A DNA stretch of 64,000 bases, taken from Vogesella alkaliphila. GTDB lineage: Bacteria; Pseudomonadota; Gammaproteobacteria; Burkholderiales; Chromobacteriaceae. The notes beneath the pieces are model-generated. The model was not told the origin of the DNA, did not search any database, and saw only the letters and a program-made list of their open reading frames with translations. The DNA lies in the NCBI RefSeq assembly GCF_014652475.1, contig NZ_BMYW01000005.1, positions 70,692 through 134,691 of the forward strand, written 5' to 3'. The position numbers were made by a program, and so were the translations under genes. Positions 46,471-56,522 of this stretch are shown here, in pieces (the stretch's first letter is position 1; every line of letters starts with the position of its first letter).

Positions 46471-46995
46471 ATGCGCGCGATCGATCTCGACTACGTCAAG
46501 ACCCGCCACCACTACGGCCGCGGCCTGCTGTTGCTGCTCGCGCTGGCGGCCTTGCTGCTGCAGGGCGGCTACTACGCGAGCCTGCAGCAGGAGGTCGCCA
46601 GCCAGCAGCAGGCGGTGGCGCGCAACGAGACGGCGTTGCAGCGGCTGCAACCGCAGGCCGCCCCCGCGCAGGCGCCGGCGCTGCAGCGCGAGATCGCCCG
46701 CGCCAACGAGGTGTGGGCGCGGCTGAACCAGTCGTGGCCGCAGCTGTTCGACGCGCTGGAGGCCGCGAGGAACAACGAGGTCGCCCTGCTGGAGGTGGAG
46801 CCGGACAGCCTGCGGCGGACGGTGCGCATCACCGCGGAAGTGAAGCGGCGCGCGGCGATGCTGGCCTATATCGAGCGCCTCGGCCAGCAGCCGGCGCTCG
46901 GCGACATCACCCTGCTGGAGCACCACGTCAACCAGCAGGACAAGGAGCTGCCTATCCGCTTTTCGCTGTCGGCACAGTGGAGGGCCGGATCATGA
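46471..46995 (+). CDS. PilN-like bitopic assembly protein
   Basis: The 174-aa bitopic protein has a short cytoplasmic N-terminus (MRAIDLDYVK), one TM helix (~17-37), a coiled coil and a ferredoxin-like periplasmic domain, as in PilN/GspL C-terminal parts. The position and size fit a PilN role. The start is 2 nt after the previous stop. It overlaps the next gene (ATGA). Confidence 0.6.
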   Translation: MRAIDLDYVKTRHHYGRGLLLLLALAALLLQGGYYASLQQEVASQQQAVARNETALQRLQPQAAPAQAPALQREIARANEVWARLNQSWPQLFDALEAARNNEVALLEVEPDSLRRTVRITAEVKRRAAMLAYIERLGQQPALGDITLLEHHVNQQDKELPIRFSLSAQWRAGS

Positions 46996-47540
46996 ACACG
47001 CTCTGGCCCCGGTTGCGCTACCTGCGCCAGCGCGCGGGCTGGCCCTTGCTGCTGCTGGTGTCGCTGGCGGTCGGCATGCTGCTGTTCCACACCATGCTGA
47101 CGCGGCCGTTGCAGGGCCAGCTGGCGCAGCTGCAACAGCAGGCGCAGCAACAGCAGCGCGACATCGTGCGCCTGCGCTACCAGCGCAGCCACCCGCTGCC
47201 CAGCCCGCAACTGCGGCTGCAGCACTTCTATCGCGCCTTCCCGCACCAGTCGACCGCGCCGCTGTGGCTGGAGAAGATCTACGCCGCCGCCGAGGCGCAG
47301 CAGCTGGCGCTGCCGCGCGGCGACTACAAGGTGCTGCCGGACCGCAGCGGGCAGCTGCTGCGCTACGAGGTGCAGCTGCCGGTGCGCGGCAGCTACCCGC
47401 AACTGCGCGCCTTCGTGGCGCAGCTGCTGGCCGAGAACCCGACGCTGTTGCTGGCCAACCTGCGCTTCAAGCGTGACAGCATCGGCCAGCCGCAGCTGGA
47501 TGCCGCCATCCACCTGGTGCTGCTGCTGAGGGAGAGCTGA
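46992..47540 (+). CDS. PilO/GspM-like assembly protein
   Basis: The 182-aa bitopic protein has an N-terminal TM helix (~17-36), a Gln-rich coiled coil and a C-terminal ferredoxin-like domain ('SYPQLRAFVAQLLAENPTLL'), as in PilO/MshJ/GspM. It should form heterodimers with the PilN-like product. It overlaps the gene before it by 4 bp. Confidence 0.6.
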   Translation: MNTLWPRLRYLRQRAGWPLLLLVSLAVGMLLFHTMLTRPLQGQLAQLQQQAQQQQRDIVRLRYQRSHPLPSPQLRLQHFYRAFPHQSTAPLWLEKIYAAAEAQQLALPRGDYKVLPDRSGQLLRYEVQLPVRGSYPQLRAFVAQLLAENPTLLLANLRFKRDSIGQPQLDAAIHLVLLLRES

Positions 47541-47542
47541 CC

Positions 47543-48037
47543 ATGCTTGCACAACGACAACGCTGGCTGCTGCTGGGGGGCGCACTGCTGCTGACCCTGC
47601 TGCTGGCGGCCGGCATCGGACAGCCGGAGAGCGGGAACGAGGCGGCGGTGGTCGAGCCGGTGACGGCGCGTCCGCGCGGCAGCCGCGCCGCGCCGCCGGC
47701 CGAGCTGCAGATCGGCAGCCTGGCCAGCCTGCCGCGCGAGCTGGGCGCGGGCAAAGTGCGCGACCTGTTCCCGGTGCAGAGCTGGTATGTGCCGCCCCCG
47801 CCGCCGAAACCGGCACCGCCCAAGCCGCCGCCCTTGCCGTTTACCTATCTGGGCAAGGCGATCGACGACGGGATGGTGAGCGTGTTCGTGGCGCAAGGGG
47901 ATCGTAATCTGGTGGTGAAAACGGGCGATGTCATCGACGGGGTGTACCGGGCAGACAGCATCCTGCCGCCGGTGATGACGTTCACCTACTTGCCGCTGCA
48001 AATGCAACAGACCTTAGAGATCGGAGTGGCAAATTGA
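47543..48037 (+). CDS. PilP/GspC-like linker protein
   Basis: The 164-aa protein has one N-terminal TM helix, a Pro-rich linker (YVPPPPPKPAPPKPPPLPF) and a C-terminal small beta domain ('YLGKAIDDGMVSVFVAQGDR ... VVKTGDVIDGVYRADS') typical of PilP/MshK/GspC homology regions. It would connect the inner-membrane platform to the secretin. It overlaps the secretin start. Confidence 0.65.
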   Translation: MLAQRQRWLLLGGALLLTLLLAAGIGQPESGNEAAVVEPVTARPRGSRAAPPAELQIGSLASLPRELGAGKVRDLFPVQSWYVPPPPPKPAPPKPPPLPFTYLGKAIDDGMVSVFVAQGDRNLVVKTGDVIDGVYRADSILPPVMTFTYLPLQMQQTLEIGVAN

Positions 48038-50013
48038 AACGCTTACTCTTTCGGCTGCTCATCCTGTCCGTGTTCGCGGGATGTGCCAGCAACAAGGCTT
48101 TCATGGAAGGCAAACAGCTGCTGCTGGACGGCCGGGCGGAAGAGGGCTTTGCCCGCCTGGAAGAGGTCGTCAAGCAGTCTCCGGACAATGTCGAATACAA
48201 GAGCTACCTGTACAACCAGCGCGGGCGTTTCATCAACCAGTGGCTGGCGCAGGCCAACAGCGTGCAGCTCAACAGCCAGTTCGACGAGGCGGAGCTGCTG
48301 TACCGCCGCGTGCTGAATCTCGATCCGCAGAACCAGCGCGCGCAGGCCGGGCTGGATAGCCTGGTGCAGGACCGGCGCCACCGGCTGCTGCTGGACGAGG
48401 CGCAGGCGCAGCAGCAAAAAGGCGAGCTGGCGCCGGCGCTGGCCACGGTACGGCAGGTGCTGGCCGACAACCCGCGCCACCGCGACGCCAGGATCATGCT
48501 GCGACGGCTGGAGGAGCAGGGCGGCAACGACGGCATCGTCAGCCCGCAGCTGAAATCGGCGCTGGCGCGCCCGATCACGCTGGAGTTTCGCGACGCGTCG
48601 CTGAAAGCGGTGTTCGAGATCATCTCGCGCACCGCCGGCGTCAACTTCGTCTACGACAAGGACGTGCGCGCCGACCTGAAGGCCACCATCTTCGTGCGCA
48701 ACACCACCATCGAGGAGGCGGTGCAGCTGCTGCTGGTGTCCAACCAGCTCGACCGCCGCGTGCTCAACGACCGCACCATCATGATCTACCCCAACAACCC
48801 GGCCAAGCAGAAGGACTACCAGGAGCTGGTGGTGAAAAGCTTCTACCTGGCCAATGCCGAGGCCAAGGATGCGGCCAACCTGATCCGCACCCTGCTGAAA
48901 ACGCGCGACATCTATGTCGACGACAAGCGCAACCTGGTGGTGATGCGCGACACCCCCGACGCGGTGCGGCTGGCGGAGAAACTGATCGCGTCGCAGGACC
49001 TGGCCGAGCCTGAGGCGATCCTGGAAGTGGAAGTGCTGGAGGTCAACCGCGCCCGGCTGCAGAACCTGGGCATCGAGTGGCCGGGCCAGGTCGGCTACGG
49101 CCTGCTGCAGGGCGGCACTACCACCGCGGTGCTGGGCACCGGCGGCAACACCATCTCCGAGGTCACCACCCCGGGCAATACCGTGGCGCCGGGCGTGATC
49201 GACCTGCGCGCCAACCCCAGCCGGCTGACCACCTTCATCGCCAACCCGGCGCTGCTGGTCAACCTGCGTGCGCAGGACACCAACGCCAACGTGCTGGCCA
49301 ACCCGCGCATCCGCGTGAAGAACCATGAGAAGGCGAAGATCCACATCGGCGACAAGGTGCCGGTGTTCACCAGCACCGCGGTGGTCAATGCCGGCATCGC
49401 ACAGTCGGTGTCCTACCTCGATGTCGGCGTCAAGCTGGAGGTTCAGCCCACCATCGGCCTGGACGAGGACGTCACCATCGACGTCGGGCTGGAGGTCAGC
49501 AGCATCGTCAAGCAGGTGAACTTCGGCGACAGCATCGCCTACCAGATCGGCTCGCGCGCGGTGGACACCATGCTGCGCCTGCGCAACGGCGAAACCCAGG
49601 TACTGGCCGGCCTGATCCAGGACGAGGACCGCAGCTCGGTGACCAAGATCCCGGGGCTGGGCGACCTGCCGCTGCTGGGCCGCCTGTTCTCCACCAATAA
49701 CGACAACCGGTCCAAGTCGGAAATCGTGCTGCTGATCACGCCGCACATCGTGCACAACCTGGCGCTGCCGGCGCGCAATATTTCCGAATTCCGCGCCGGC
49801 ACCGAGGGCAGCATCGGCGGCCTGGGCGCGGTCGGCGGCGCACCGTCGCCCATCCCGTCCTCGGCGCCGAGCAGCCGCGGCAGCGCGCCGGCGCCAGCAG
49901 CCGTGCCGGGCATGATTCCCTTGCCGGGCATCGTGCCGTTCCAGCCGGCACCGGCCCCGATCACGGCGCCGGCCCCGGTGCCACCGCCGGCCGCACCGGC
50001 CCCGGCGCAGTAG
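48034..50013 (+). CDS. outer-membrane secretin with TPR domain (GspD/MshL-like)
   Basis: The 659-aa lipoprotein secretin has a lipobox FAGC (Cys17) and a TPR-like N-terminal domain (~20-170), unusual for GspD. Then come an STN/N0 domain ([28 protein letters not shown]), an N1 domain and the secretin core, with '[20 protein letters not shown]' and '[20 protein letters not shown]', ending in a Pro/Ala-rich tail. TTG start at 48034, coupled to the previous stop, with GGAG upstream. It forms the outer-membrane channel. Confidence 0.88.
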   Translation: MKRLLFRLLILSVFAGCASNKAFMEGKQLLLDGRAEEGFARLEEVVKQSPDNVEYKSYLYNQRGRFINQWLAQANSVQLNSQFDEAELLYRRVLNLDPQNQRAQAGLDSLVQDRRHRLLLDEAQAQQQKGELAPALATVRQVLADNPRHRDARIMLRRLEEQGGNDGIVSPQLKSALARPITLEFRDASLKAVFEIISRTAGVNFVYDKDVRADLKATIFVRNTTIEEAVQLLLVSNQLDRRVLNDRTIMIYPNNPAKQKDYQELVVKSFYLANAEAKDAANLIRTLLKTRDIYVDDKRNLVVMRDTPDAVRLAEKLIASQDLAEPEAILEVEVLEVNRARLQNLGIEWPGQVGYGLLQGGTTTAVLGTGGNTISEVTTPGNTVAPGVIDLRANPSRLTTFIANPALLVNLRAQDTNANVLANPRIRVKNHEKAKIHIGDKVPVFTSTAVVNAGIAQSVSYLDVGVKLEVQPTIGLDEDVTIDVGLEVSSIVKQVNFGDSIAYQIGSRAVDTMLRLRNGETQVLAGLIQDEDRSSVTKIPGLGDLPLLGRLFSTNNDNRSKSEIVLLITPHIVHNLALPARNISEFRAGTEGSIGGLGAVGGAPSPIPSSAPSSRGSAPAPAAVPGMIPLPGIVPFQPAPAPITAPAPVPPPAAPAPAQ

Positions 50014-50029
50014 CCGGGCGGGAGGAAAA

Positions 50030-50530
50030 ATGAAGGCGCCAGCGCACACCGGCGGCCACCGCACGCGCGGCTTCACCCTCATCGAGCTGGTGGTGACCGT
50101 GGCGATCGTGGCGCTGCTGGCCAGCATCGCGCTGCCGCTGGCGGAGCTGACGGTGCAGCGCGGCAAGGAGCAGGAGCTGCGCGTGGCGCTGCGCCAGATC
50201 CGCGACGGCATCGACGCCTACAAGAAGGCGGTCGACGACGGCCGCATCCTGAAGGCGGCCGACGAAAGCGGCTACCCGAAGACGCTGGCGGTGCTGGTGG
50301 AGGGCGTGGTCGATCCCAAGGACCCGGACAAGCTGAGGAAGATCTACTTCCTGCGCCGCTTGCCGCGCGATCCGCTGGCGGCCGATCCGCAGCTGGATGC
50401 CGCCGAAACCTGGGGGCTGCGCAGCTACGACAGCGAGGCCGACGCCCCGGAAGAGGGCGACGACGTGTTTGATGTCTACTCCAAGGCGGATGGCAACGGG
50501 CTGAACGGCATCCCGTACCGGCAATGGTGA
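50030..50530 (+). CDS. pseudopilin (type II secretion), 166 aa
   Basis: The prepilin leader ends TRG before [20 protein letters not shown] (Glu at +5). The body has calcium-loop-like acidic patches and ends GIPYRQW. It resembles GspG/H-type pseudopilins. Ribosome site GGAGG upstream of ATG 50030. Confidence 0.85.
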   Translation: MKAPAHTGGHRTRGFTLIELVVTVAIVALLASIALPLAELTVQRGKEQELRVALRQIRDGIDAYKKAVDDGRILKAADESGYPKTLAVLVEGVVDPKDPDKLRKIYFLRRLPRDPLAADPQLDAAETWGLRSYDSEADAPEEGDDVFDVYSKADGNGLNGIPYRQW

Positions 50531-50577
50531 CCATGCAGCCGCCGCGGCAGGCCGCGTGCGGCAGGGAAGATCGGGCT

Positions 50578-50958
50578 ATGAAAACGCAACAAGCGCGTGG
50601 CTTTACGCTGATCGAGCTGATGGTGGTGATGAGCATCATCGCCCTGTTGCTGACCATCGCCGTGCCGCGCTATCTCAGCAGTGTCGAGCGCTCCAAGGAG
50701 GCCGTGTTGCAGAGCGACCTGTTCATCATGCGCGAGGCCATCGACAAGTACTACGGCGACCGCGCCCGCTATCCGGACGCACTGGAGCAGCTGGTGACCG
50801 ACAAGTACCTGCGCAGCCTGCCGCAGGACCCGTTTACCGAGAGCAGCACGACCTGGGTGGTGGTGCCGCCGGACGACCCGGCCAAGGGCGGGGTGTTCGA
50901 CGTCAAGAGCGGCGCCGAAGGCGAGGCACAGGATGGCAGCCGCTATCAGGAGTGGTAG
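50578..50958 (+). CDS. pseudopilin (type II secretion), 126 aa
   Basis: The leader MKTQQARG precedes FTLIELMVVMSIIALLLTIA (Glu at +5). The C-terminus KSGAEGEAQDGSRYQEW resembles GspG tails (DG..Y..W). ATG 50578 gives a normal short leader; an earlier in-frame start at 50524 would make an abnormally long one. It overlaps the next gene by 26 bp. Confidence 0.85.
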   Translation: MKTQQARGFTLIELMVVMSIIALLLTIAVPRYLSSVERSKEAVLQSDLFIMREAIDKYYGDRARYPDALEQLVTDKYLRSLPQDPFTESSTTWVVVPPDDPAKGGVFDVKSGAEGEAQDGSRYQEW

Positions 50959-51529
50959 CGCGAGCCGTCGCGCCCGGCCGCTGCCGGCGCGCCAGCGCGG
51001 TTTCACCTACCTCGGGCTGCTGGTGCTGATCGCGGTGATGGGCTGGACTCTGGCCGCCACCGGCGAGGTGTGGTCCACGGTGCAGCAGCGCCAGCGCGAG
51101 CAGGAGCTGCTGTTCGTCGGCAACCAGTACCGCGAGGCGATCCGCCAGTACTACGAGCGCTCGCCGGCCGCGGCCAAGCGCTACCCGGCGACGCTGGCCG
51201 ACCTGCTGCTGGACAAGCGCTACCCCAACGTCCAGCGCTATCTGCGCAAGCTCTATCCCGATCCGATGACCGGCAAGCCGCAGTGGGGGCTGCTGCGCGC
51301 GCCCGACGGCGGCATCGCCGGCGTCTACAGCCTGGGCGGCGGCGTGCCGTTCAAGGTCGACCAGTTCGAGCAGCGCGACGCCGCGTTCAAGAACGCGCGC
51401 AGCTACGCGCGCTGGCAGTTCAGCTACCAGGTCGTCGGCGGCGCCGCGCCGCAGGACGAGGCGGCCGGCGAGGACGGCGAGACGGTGCAGCCGTTCGACG
51501 CGCCGGCGGGCGACGGCGACGCCAACTGA
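50933..51529 (+). CDS. atypical minor pseudopilin, 198 aa
   Basis: A basic leader ending RQRG precedes FTYLGLLVLIAVMGWTLAA. The usual Glu at +5 is Gly, as in GspK-type tip pseudopilins, although it is shorter than GspK. The body contains 'YYERSPAAAKRYPATLADLL', like some MSHA/T2SS minor subunits. Last gene of the operon; acidic C-terminal tail. Confidence 0.75.
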   Translation: MAAAIRSGSASRRARPLPARQRGFTYLGLLVLIAVMGWTLAATGEVWSTVQQRQREQELLFVGNQYREAIRQYYERSPAAAKRYPATLADLLLDKRYPNVQRYLRKLYPDPMTGKPQWGLLRAPDGGIAGVYSLGGGVPFKVDQFEQRDAAFKNARSYARWQFSYQVVGGAAPQDEAAGEDGETVQPFDAPAGDGDAN

Positions 51530-51536
51530 CGAAGGC

Positions 51537-51549
51537 TGCGGCCAACCTT
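51537..51549 (+). repeat. intergenic copy of the 13-mer uptake-like motif
   Basis: TGCGGCCAACCTT directly after the last pseudopilin gene, followed by GGCCAAG, giving a partial inverted pair. The position just past an operon end resembles the two paired copies at 23.9 and 25.5 kb. Confidence 0.7.
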
Positions 51550-51611
51550 GGCCAAGCCTGGCGCGTGGCGGCGGTCCGCGGGCCGCTATGGCCAGGCGTC
51601 GCCCCCGGGCG

Positions 51612-53198
51612 CTACAGCGAGCGCTCGAAGCGGCTGGTCATGTAGTGCAGCTGGTGCGCGGTATCGCCCAGCGTGCTTGCCGACTTGCTGATGGCCTCCA
51701 CGCTGCTGCTGTTTTGCGCCACCAGCTGGCCGATCCGCTCGATATGGCCCGCCACCTCGCTTGCCGCGCGTTCCTGTTGCTGCAGCATGGCCGCGATGTT
51801 GCGGGACGATATCTGAATGTCGTCGGCCGAGTCCTGGATGGTCTCATAGGTCTGCCGGCATTCGTTCAGCATGGTGTTGCTCAGTTCTACTTCGCTGGCC
51901 GCGGTGGTCATGGCCGACAGCGTGTTGGCCGTACAGGTGCCGATACGCGCCACGGTGGCGGCAATTTCTACGGTGCTGCCGCTGGTGCGCTCCGCCAGCT
52001 TGCGCACCTCGTCGGCCACCACCGCGAAGCCGCGTCCCGATTCGCCGGCGCGGGCCGCCTCGATGGCCGCGTTGAGGGCCAGCAGGTTGGTCTGGTCGGC
52101 GATTTCCTTGATGGTGTCCGCCAGCTGCCGGATCGACGCGACTTCGGCGCCCAGTTCCGCGATCTGCTGCTGCGCGTTGTTCATGCGCGCCACCACGCCC
52201 TGCGACGCCGCCTGGGTCGCCACAATCTGCTGGACGCCACGATCAACCTGTTCGGCGGTGAGCTTGGCGTGCTCGGCACTATGGCGGGTGGCGAGGGAGA
52301 TTTCGCTGACCGATGCCGACATCTGCTCGATGGCCGCGGTCATGGTGCCGATGCTGTTGGCACCCTGCTGTATGCGCTGCGTGGCGGTGCCGACCTGGTT
52401 GCCGAGCGCCAGGGATTGCGTTTCGATATCGCCGGCGATGCCCAGCATGTCGGCAAACATGGCGCGCAGATTGACCTTCATCGACTGCATGCCGAGCAGC
52501 AGCCGGGCAAACTCGCCCGCCGCCCGGGTTTTCAGTTCGAAGCGCAGGTCGCCGGCGGCAATCCGGCCCAAGGCGTCTCCGATCCGCGACAGCGGGGACA
52601 GGATGCCGGACCATGTCCACAGCCCCAGGCCGATGGCCAGCATGGCCCCGGCCAGCGCGGCAATCCAGCCCTGGCTCTCCCCTAGCCACAGTGCCACGCC
52701 AAAGCTGGATACCGGCAGCAAGGCCAGCAACAGCAGGCGTACCAGCAAGGGCACGTCATGCGGGTAACGGGTGGCGGGCAGGCTCGCGCGGCGCTGCCTG
52801 ACGGCAAGGTAGAGCGACGCGGCGTCGGCGACTTGTTGTGGTTCCGGCTGGCTGCGGACCGACATGTAGCCGGTTTTCTGTCCACGCTCGAACACCGGTG
52901 TCACGTAGGCGTCCACCCAGTAGTAGTCGCCGTTTTTGCGCCGGTTTTTCACGACGCCGTGCCAGGGATGATCGGCCTCCAGCGTGCGCCACATGTCCTC
53001 GAATGCCTCGGATGGCATGTCCGGATGGCGGATGATGTTGTGCGGCTGGCCGATCAGCTCTTCCCGGTCGAATCCGCTGGCACTGATGAAGGCCTGGTTG
53101 GCGTGCAGGATCACGCCCTTGCGGTCGGTCATGCTGACCAGCGGGCGACGGGATGGCAGCGGGTACTCCTGATCGGTCACCGGTTGATTGTTTCGCAT
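51612..53198 (-). CDS. PAS-containing methyl-accepting chemotaxis protein (Aer-like)
   Basis: The 528-aa chemoreceptor has an N-terminal PAS domain (~18-115; [33 protein letters not shown]) of the Aer/redox-sensing type. A short hydrophobic region follows (~150-195), then a HAMP segment and a C-terminal signalling domain with hairpin tip '[20 protein letters not shown]' and EVRKLAERT. It has no periplasmic ligand domain, so it likely senses an intracellular energy or redox signal. It stands alone. Confidence 0.92.
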   Translation of the reverse strand: MRNNQPVTDQEYPLPSRRPLVSMTDRKGVILHANQAFISASGFDREELIGQPHNIIRHPDMPSEAFEDMWRTLEADHPWHGVVKNRRKNGDYYWVDAYVTPVFERGQKTGYMSVRSQPEPQQVADAASLYLAVRQRRASLPATRYPHDVPLLVRLLLLALLPVSSFGVALWLGESQGWIAALAGAMLAIGLGLWTWSGILSPLSRIGDALGRIAAGDLRFELKTRAAGEFARLLLGMQSMKVNLRAMFADMLGIAGDIETQSLALGNQVGTATQRIQQGANSIGTMTAAIEQMSASVSEISLATRHSAEHAKLTAEQVDRGVQQIVATQAASQGVVARMNNAQQQIAELGAEVASIRQLADTIKEIADQTNLLALNAAIEAARAGESGRGFAVVADEVRKLAERTSGSTVEIAATVARIGTCTANTLSAMTTAASEVELSNTMLNECRQTYETIQDSADDIQISSRNIAAMLQQQERAASEVAGHIERIGQLVAQNSSSVEAISKSASTLGDTAHQLHYMTSRFERSL

Positions 53199-53243
53199 GT
53201 GGCGCTTTCGTATCGGGTTATGGGCGGAGTGGATCGCCTGCCG

Positions 53244-53780
53244 TCATCCGGCAGGCTGTCCGGCGTGTGCCAGGATCTTTTTCTGTAACCGTTCCAGCAG
53301 GTTTTTCTCGGACAGGCTCAGGATGGAGAATGTCCGCTCGGCCCGCTCCTGCAGGCGCGGCAGCAAGGCGTCCATTTGCGCCAGGCCCCGTGCCGTCAGG
53401 CTCAACTCGACGTTGCGCCGGTCGTTTTCACTTCGGCTGCGCCGGATCAGCTGCAGGGCTTCCAGCTCGTTGCAGATACGGGAGACGTTGGTCGGCTGCT
53501 CCCCGGTGCAGGCCGCCAGCGCGGAAGGCGTCATCACGCCATCTTGCGCGTGGTACAGCACCAGCAAGGTGGCGTAGGTCACCGGGGTCAGGCGTGCTTC
53601 GCGCAGCAGGTCGTGACTGTCCGCCAGCATCTGTTTCCACAGCTGGCCGACCTGCTGCACGAGCAGCATGCCTTGCGATGGTTCGTGCGGCAGGCCGGGC
53701 TGGCTGCGGGCGAGCAGCGCCTCGGCCGCCCGGACGGTGCGCCGCCCGGGCTTGGCGGGATGGTTCATGGCGTGGTCCAT
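53244..53780 (-). CDS. MarR-family transcriptional regulator
   Basis: The 178-aa winged-helix protein has MarR features: LTPVTYATLLVLYHAQDG, the recognition region TPSALAACTGEQPTNVSRIC, and a wing with RRSRSENDRRNVELSLTARG. Start ATG 53780 or 53768. It is the last gene of the efflux operon, 11 nt after the MFS gene, and probably regulates it in response to a phenolic or other drug-like ligand. Confidence 0.88.
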   Translation of the reverse strand: MDHAMNHPAKPGRRTVRAAEALLARSQPGLPHEPSQGMLLVQQVGQLWKQMLADSHDLLREARLTPVTYATLLVLYHAQDGVMTPSALAACTGEQPTNVSRICNELEALQLIRRSRSENDRRNVELSLTARGLAQMDALLPRLQERAERTFSILSLSEKNLLERLQKKILAHAGQPAG

Positions 53781-53791
53781 TGGCGTCGGTC

Positions 53792-55327
53792 TCAGTGCAC
53801 GTTGCTGGTATCGGCGACACGGGTGGGCCTTGGCGCCAGCCAGACCACACAGGCCGCCACCACGAACGACAGTCCGCTGATCCAGAACACCTCATTGGTG
53901 GACAGCATGATGCTTTGACTGTCCACCAGGTAATTGAGCAGGTTGCGTGCCGGCTCCGTGCCGAAGACCGTCCCCATCGAACGTACCGCCTCGCCGCCGG
54001 CGTCGGTCAGGCCGGTCAGGACGTCGTGGTAGTACTTGGCCTTGTCCTCCCAGGCCGTGGTCACCAGCGAGGTGGCAATCGCGCCCGACATGGTGCGCAG
54101 GAAGTTCATCAGGCCGGCGGCGGCCGCCATCTCGTGTTCTTCCACGCTGGACATGGCCAGGCCGATCAGCGGCACGAAGAAGAACGGCATGCCGAGACCC
54201 TGGAAGAACAGCGGCACGGCGACTTGCACGAAGCTGATGTCGGTGGTGGCAAAGCTGCGGAACAGCGTGACCGCGCCCAGCCACATCACGCCCATGAACA
54301 CCAGCGGCCGCGGGTCCATGCGCGTGGTCAGCTGCGCGACCAGCGGTGCGGCCAACACGGACAGGATGCCGCTGATGGCCTGCGCGATGCCGGCATCCGT
54401 CGCGGTGTAGCCCATATAGCTTTGCAGCCACTGCGGGGTGAGCACGGTGGAGCCAAAGAACGAGCCGAAGGCGAGGGAAATGGTCAGCACGCTGACCCAG
54501 TAGCCGCGGTGACGGAACACCCGCAGGTTGACCACCGGGTTGCGTTCGGTGAGTTCCCAGATCAGGAAGCAGGCGAAGCCGATCACCGCGACGATGGCCA
54601 GCGTCACGATTTCATTCGAGGCAAACCAGTCGTGGTTCTTGCCCTCGTCCAGCATCAGCTGCAGCGCCGCGACCCAGATCACCAGCAGTGCCAGCCCGAT
54701 GCCGTCGATGCGCGAGCGCTGGATGGCGCTTTCGTAGGGCTTCAGCATTTGCCAGGCGATGTAGCTGCAGATCAGCGCGATCGGCACGTTGATGTGGAAA
54801 ATCCACGGCCAGCTCACCTGGTCGCACAGCACGCCACCCAGTACCGGCCCCAGCACCGGCGCCACCAGCGTGGTCATGCTCCACAGGCCGATGGCCGTAC
54901 TTTGCTTCTCTTTCGGGAAGATCTGTTGCAGCAGGGTCTGCGACAGCGGCATCAGCGGGCCGCCGGCCAGGCCCTGCAGCACGCGGCATAACAGCAGTAT
55001 CTCCAGCGAGCTCGACAGGCCGCACAGCATGGAGAACAGGCCGAACAGGATCATCGAGGTCACGAACAGGCGCACGGTGCCGAAGCGGGCCGCAAGCCAG
55101 CCGGTCAGCGGCACGGTGATGGCTTCCGCGACCGCATAGGAGGTGATGACCCAGGTGCCCTGGTTGGCGGCCACGCCAAGGCCGCCGGCGATATTGGGTA
55201 CCGAGACATTGGCGATGGTGGTGTCGAGCACCGCGATGAAGTTGCCCGCCGCCAGCGCGCCTGCGGCCAACCATAGCTGGGCGCCGCTTAGCGGCGCGGG
55301 CGTGGCGTGTGTGGTCGTTGCTGACAT
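53792..55327 (-). CDS. DHA2-family drug:H+ antiporter (EmrB-like)
   Basis: The 511-aa protein has 14 predicted TM helices. The DHA2 motifs include 'AVLDTTIANVSVPNIAGGLG' in TM1, 'WVITSYAVAEAITVPLTGWL' and GPVLGGVLCDQ (motif C). It pumps hydrophobic drugs across the inner membrane, using the adjacent HlyD and outer-membrane factor to reach the outside. The start is 10 nt after hlyD. Confidence 0.92.
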   Translation of the reverse strand: MSATTTHATPAPLSGAQLWLAAGALAAGNFIAVLDTTIANVSVPNIAGGLGVAANQGTWVITSYAVAEAITVPLTGWLAARFGTVRLFVTSMILFGLFSMLCGLSSSLEILLLCRVLQGLAGGPLMPLSQTLLQQIFPKEKQSTAIGLWSMTTLVAPVLGPVLGGVLCDQVSWPWIFHINVPIALICSYIAWQMLKPYESAIQRSRIDGIGLALLVIWVAALQLMLDEGKNHDWFASNEIVTLAIVAVIGFACFLIWELTERNPVVNLRVFRHRGYWVSVLTISLAFGSFFGSTVLTPQWLQSYMGYTATDAGIAQAISGILSVLAAPLVAQLTTRMDPRPLVFMGVMWLGAVTLFRSFATTDISFVQVAVPLFFQGLGMPFFFVPLIGLAMSSVEEHEMAAAAGLMNFLRTMSGAIATSLVTTAWEDKAKYYHDVLTGLTDAGGEAVRSMGTVFGTEPARNLLNYLVDSQSIMLSTNEVFWISGLSFVVAACVVWLAPRPTRVADTSNVH

Positions 55328-55337
55328 CGTGGCCTCC

Positions 55338-56480
55338 TCAGTGGTCGCGGGTGTCGATGGTGGCGGTCATGGACAGGCCCACGGACAGCGGATGGGCCTT
55401 GAGCTCGGCGGGGTCCAGCGCAATGCGTACCGGCAGGCGCTGTACCACCTTGATCCAGTTGCCGGTGGCGTTTTGTGCCGGAATCATGGCGAATGCCGAG
55501 CCGGAGCCGCCGGACAGGCCCACGACCTTGCCGTGGTAGACCGCCTTGCTGCCATACAGGTCGGAGGTCAGCTTGACCGGCTGGCCGAGACGGACCTTTT
55601 CAAGCTGCACCTCCTTGAAGTTGGCATCGACGTGCGCCTGTTGCAGCGGCACCACCGACAGCAGGTTGACGCCGGCCTGCACGCGCTGGCCGACCTGCAC
55701 CTGGCGCTTGGCCACCACGCCGTCGATCGGCGCGCGGATGACGGTGCGCGCCAGGTCCAGGCGGGCCTGGTCGCGTCTGGCGCGCGCCAGCACCACTTCC
55801 GGGTTGCTGTCCAGCGTGCTGCCCTCGGTCAGGGTCTGGTTGCTCTTGAGCGCCTCGATCGCCGCGCGATAGTTGGCCTCGTTCTGTGTCGCGGCCGCTT
55901 CCGCGTCGCGGTGCCGGGCCTCGGCGACGGACAGCGCGTTCTTGGCGTTGCTCAACTCTTCGGCCGACACGGAGCCGCCCTTCACCAGCGCCTCGCGCCG
56001 CTTGTAGTCGAGCTGCGCGCGCTCCAGGTCCGAGCGGGCCGATTCCAGTTGTGCCGCGGCCCGTGTCTTTTCGGCGCTGCGCGCCTGCATTTGTGCCGTC
56101 AGCCCGGCATCGTTGGCGAAGAAGCCGCGCACGCGGCGTTCCGCGCGCTCCAGCTCGGCCTGGGCCTGGGCCAGCGCCAGCCTGGCATCGCTGTCGTTCA
56201 GCAGCACCAGGGTGTCGCCTTTCTTGACGTGCTGGGTGTCCATCACCTGCACCGCGCGCACGGTGCCGGCCACCTCCGGGGTGACCTGGGCTATTTCGGC
56301 GGCCACGTAGGCGTTGTCGGTGCTGACGTAGTGCGAGGCGACGAGTGTCCAGTACGTGCCGTAGCCGATGGCCGCGGCGGCGATGGCGCCGCCCAGCAGC
56401 ATGAACAGTTTCTTGCGGCGGGCTGGCAATTCGCCGGCCGGCATCTCGTTAGCGGGAAGGGTCTGGGTTGGGCTGGTCAT
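55338..56480 (-). CDS. HlyD/EmrA-type periplasmic adaptor
   Basis: The 380-aa membrane-fusion protein has an N-terminal TM helix (~30-48), a split lipoyl domain (YVAAEIAQVTPEVAGTVRAV, and VVAKRQVQVGQRVQAG), a long alpha-hairpin coiled coil (~90-200) and a C-terminal beta-barrel. It bridges the DHA2 pump and the outer-membrane factor. Confidence 0.92.
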   Translation of the reverse strand: MTSPTQTLPANEMPAGELPARRKKLFMLLGGAIAAAAIGYGTYWTLVASHYVSTDNAYVAAEIAQVTPEVAGTVRAVQVMDTQHVKKGDTLVLLNDSDARLALAQAQAELERAERRVRGFFANDAGLTAQMQARSAEKTRAAAQLESARSDLERAQLDYKRREALVKGGSVSAEELSNAKNALSVAEARHRDAEAAATQNEANYRAAIEALKSNQTLTEGSTLDSNPEVVLARARRDQARLDLARTVIRAPIDGVVAKRQVQVGQRVQAGVNLLSVVPLQQAHVDANFKEVQLEKVRLGQPVKLTSDLYGSKAVYHGKVVGLSGGSGSAFAMIPAQNATGNWIKVVQRLPVRIALDPAELKAHPLSVGLSMTATIDTRDH

Positions 56481-56522
56481 GTCGGGTTCCTCGAAAAGTG
56501 TGATGGTGTTTGTGTTCGGGTG

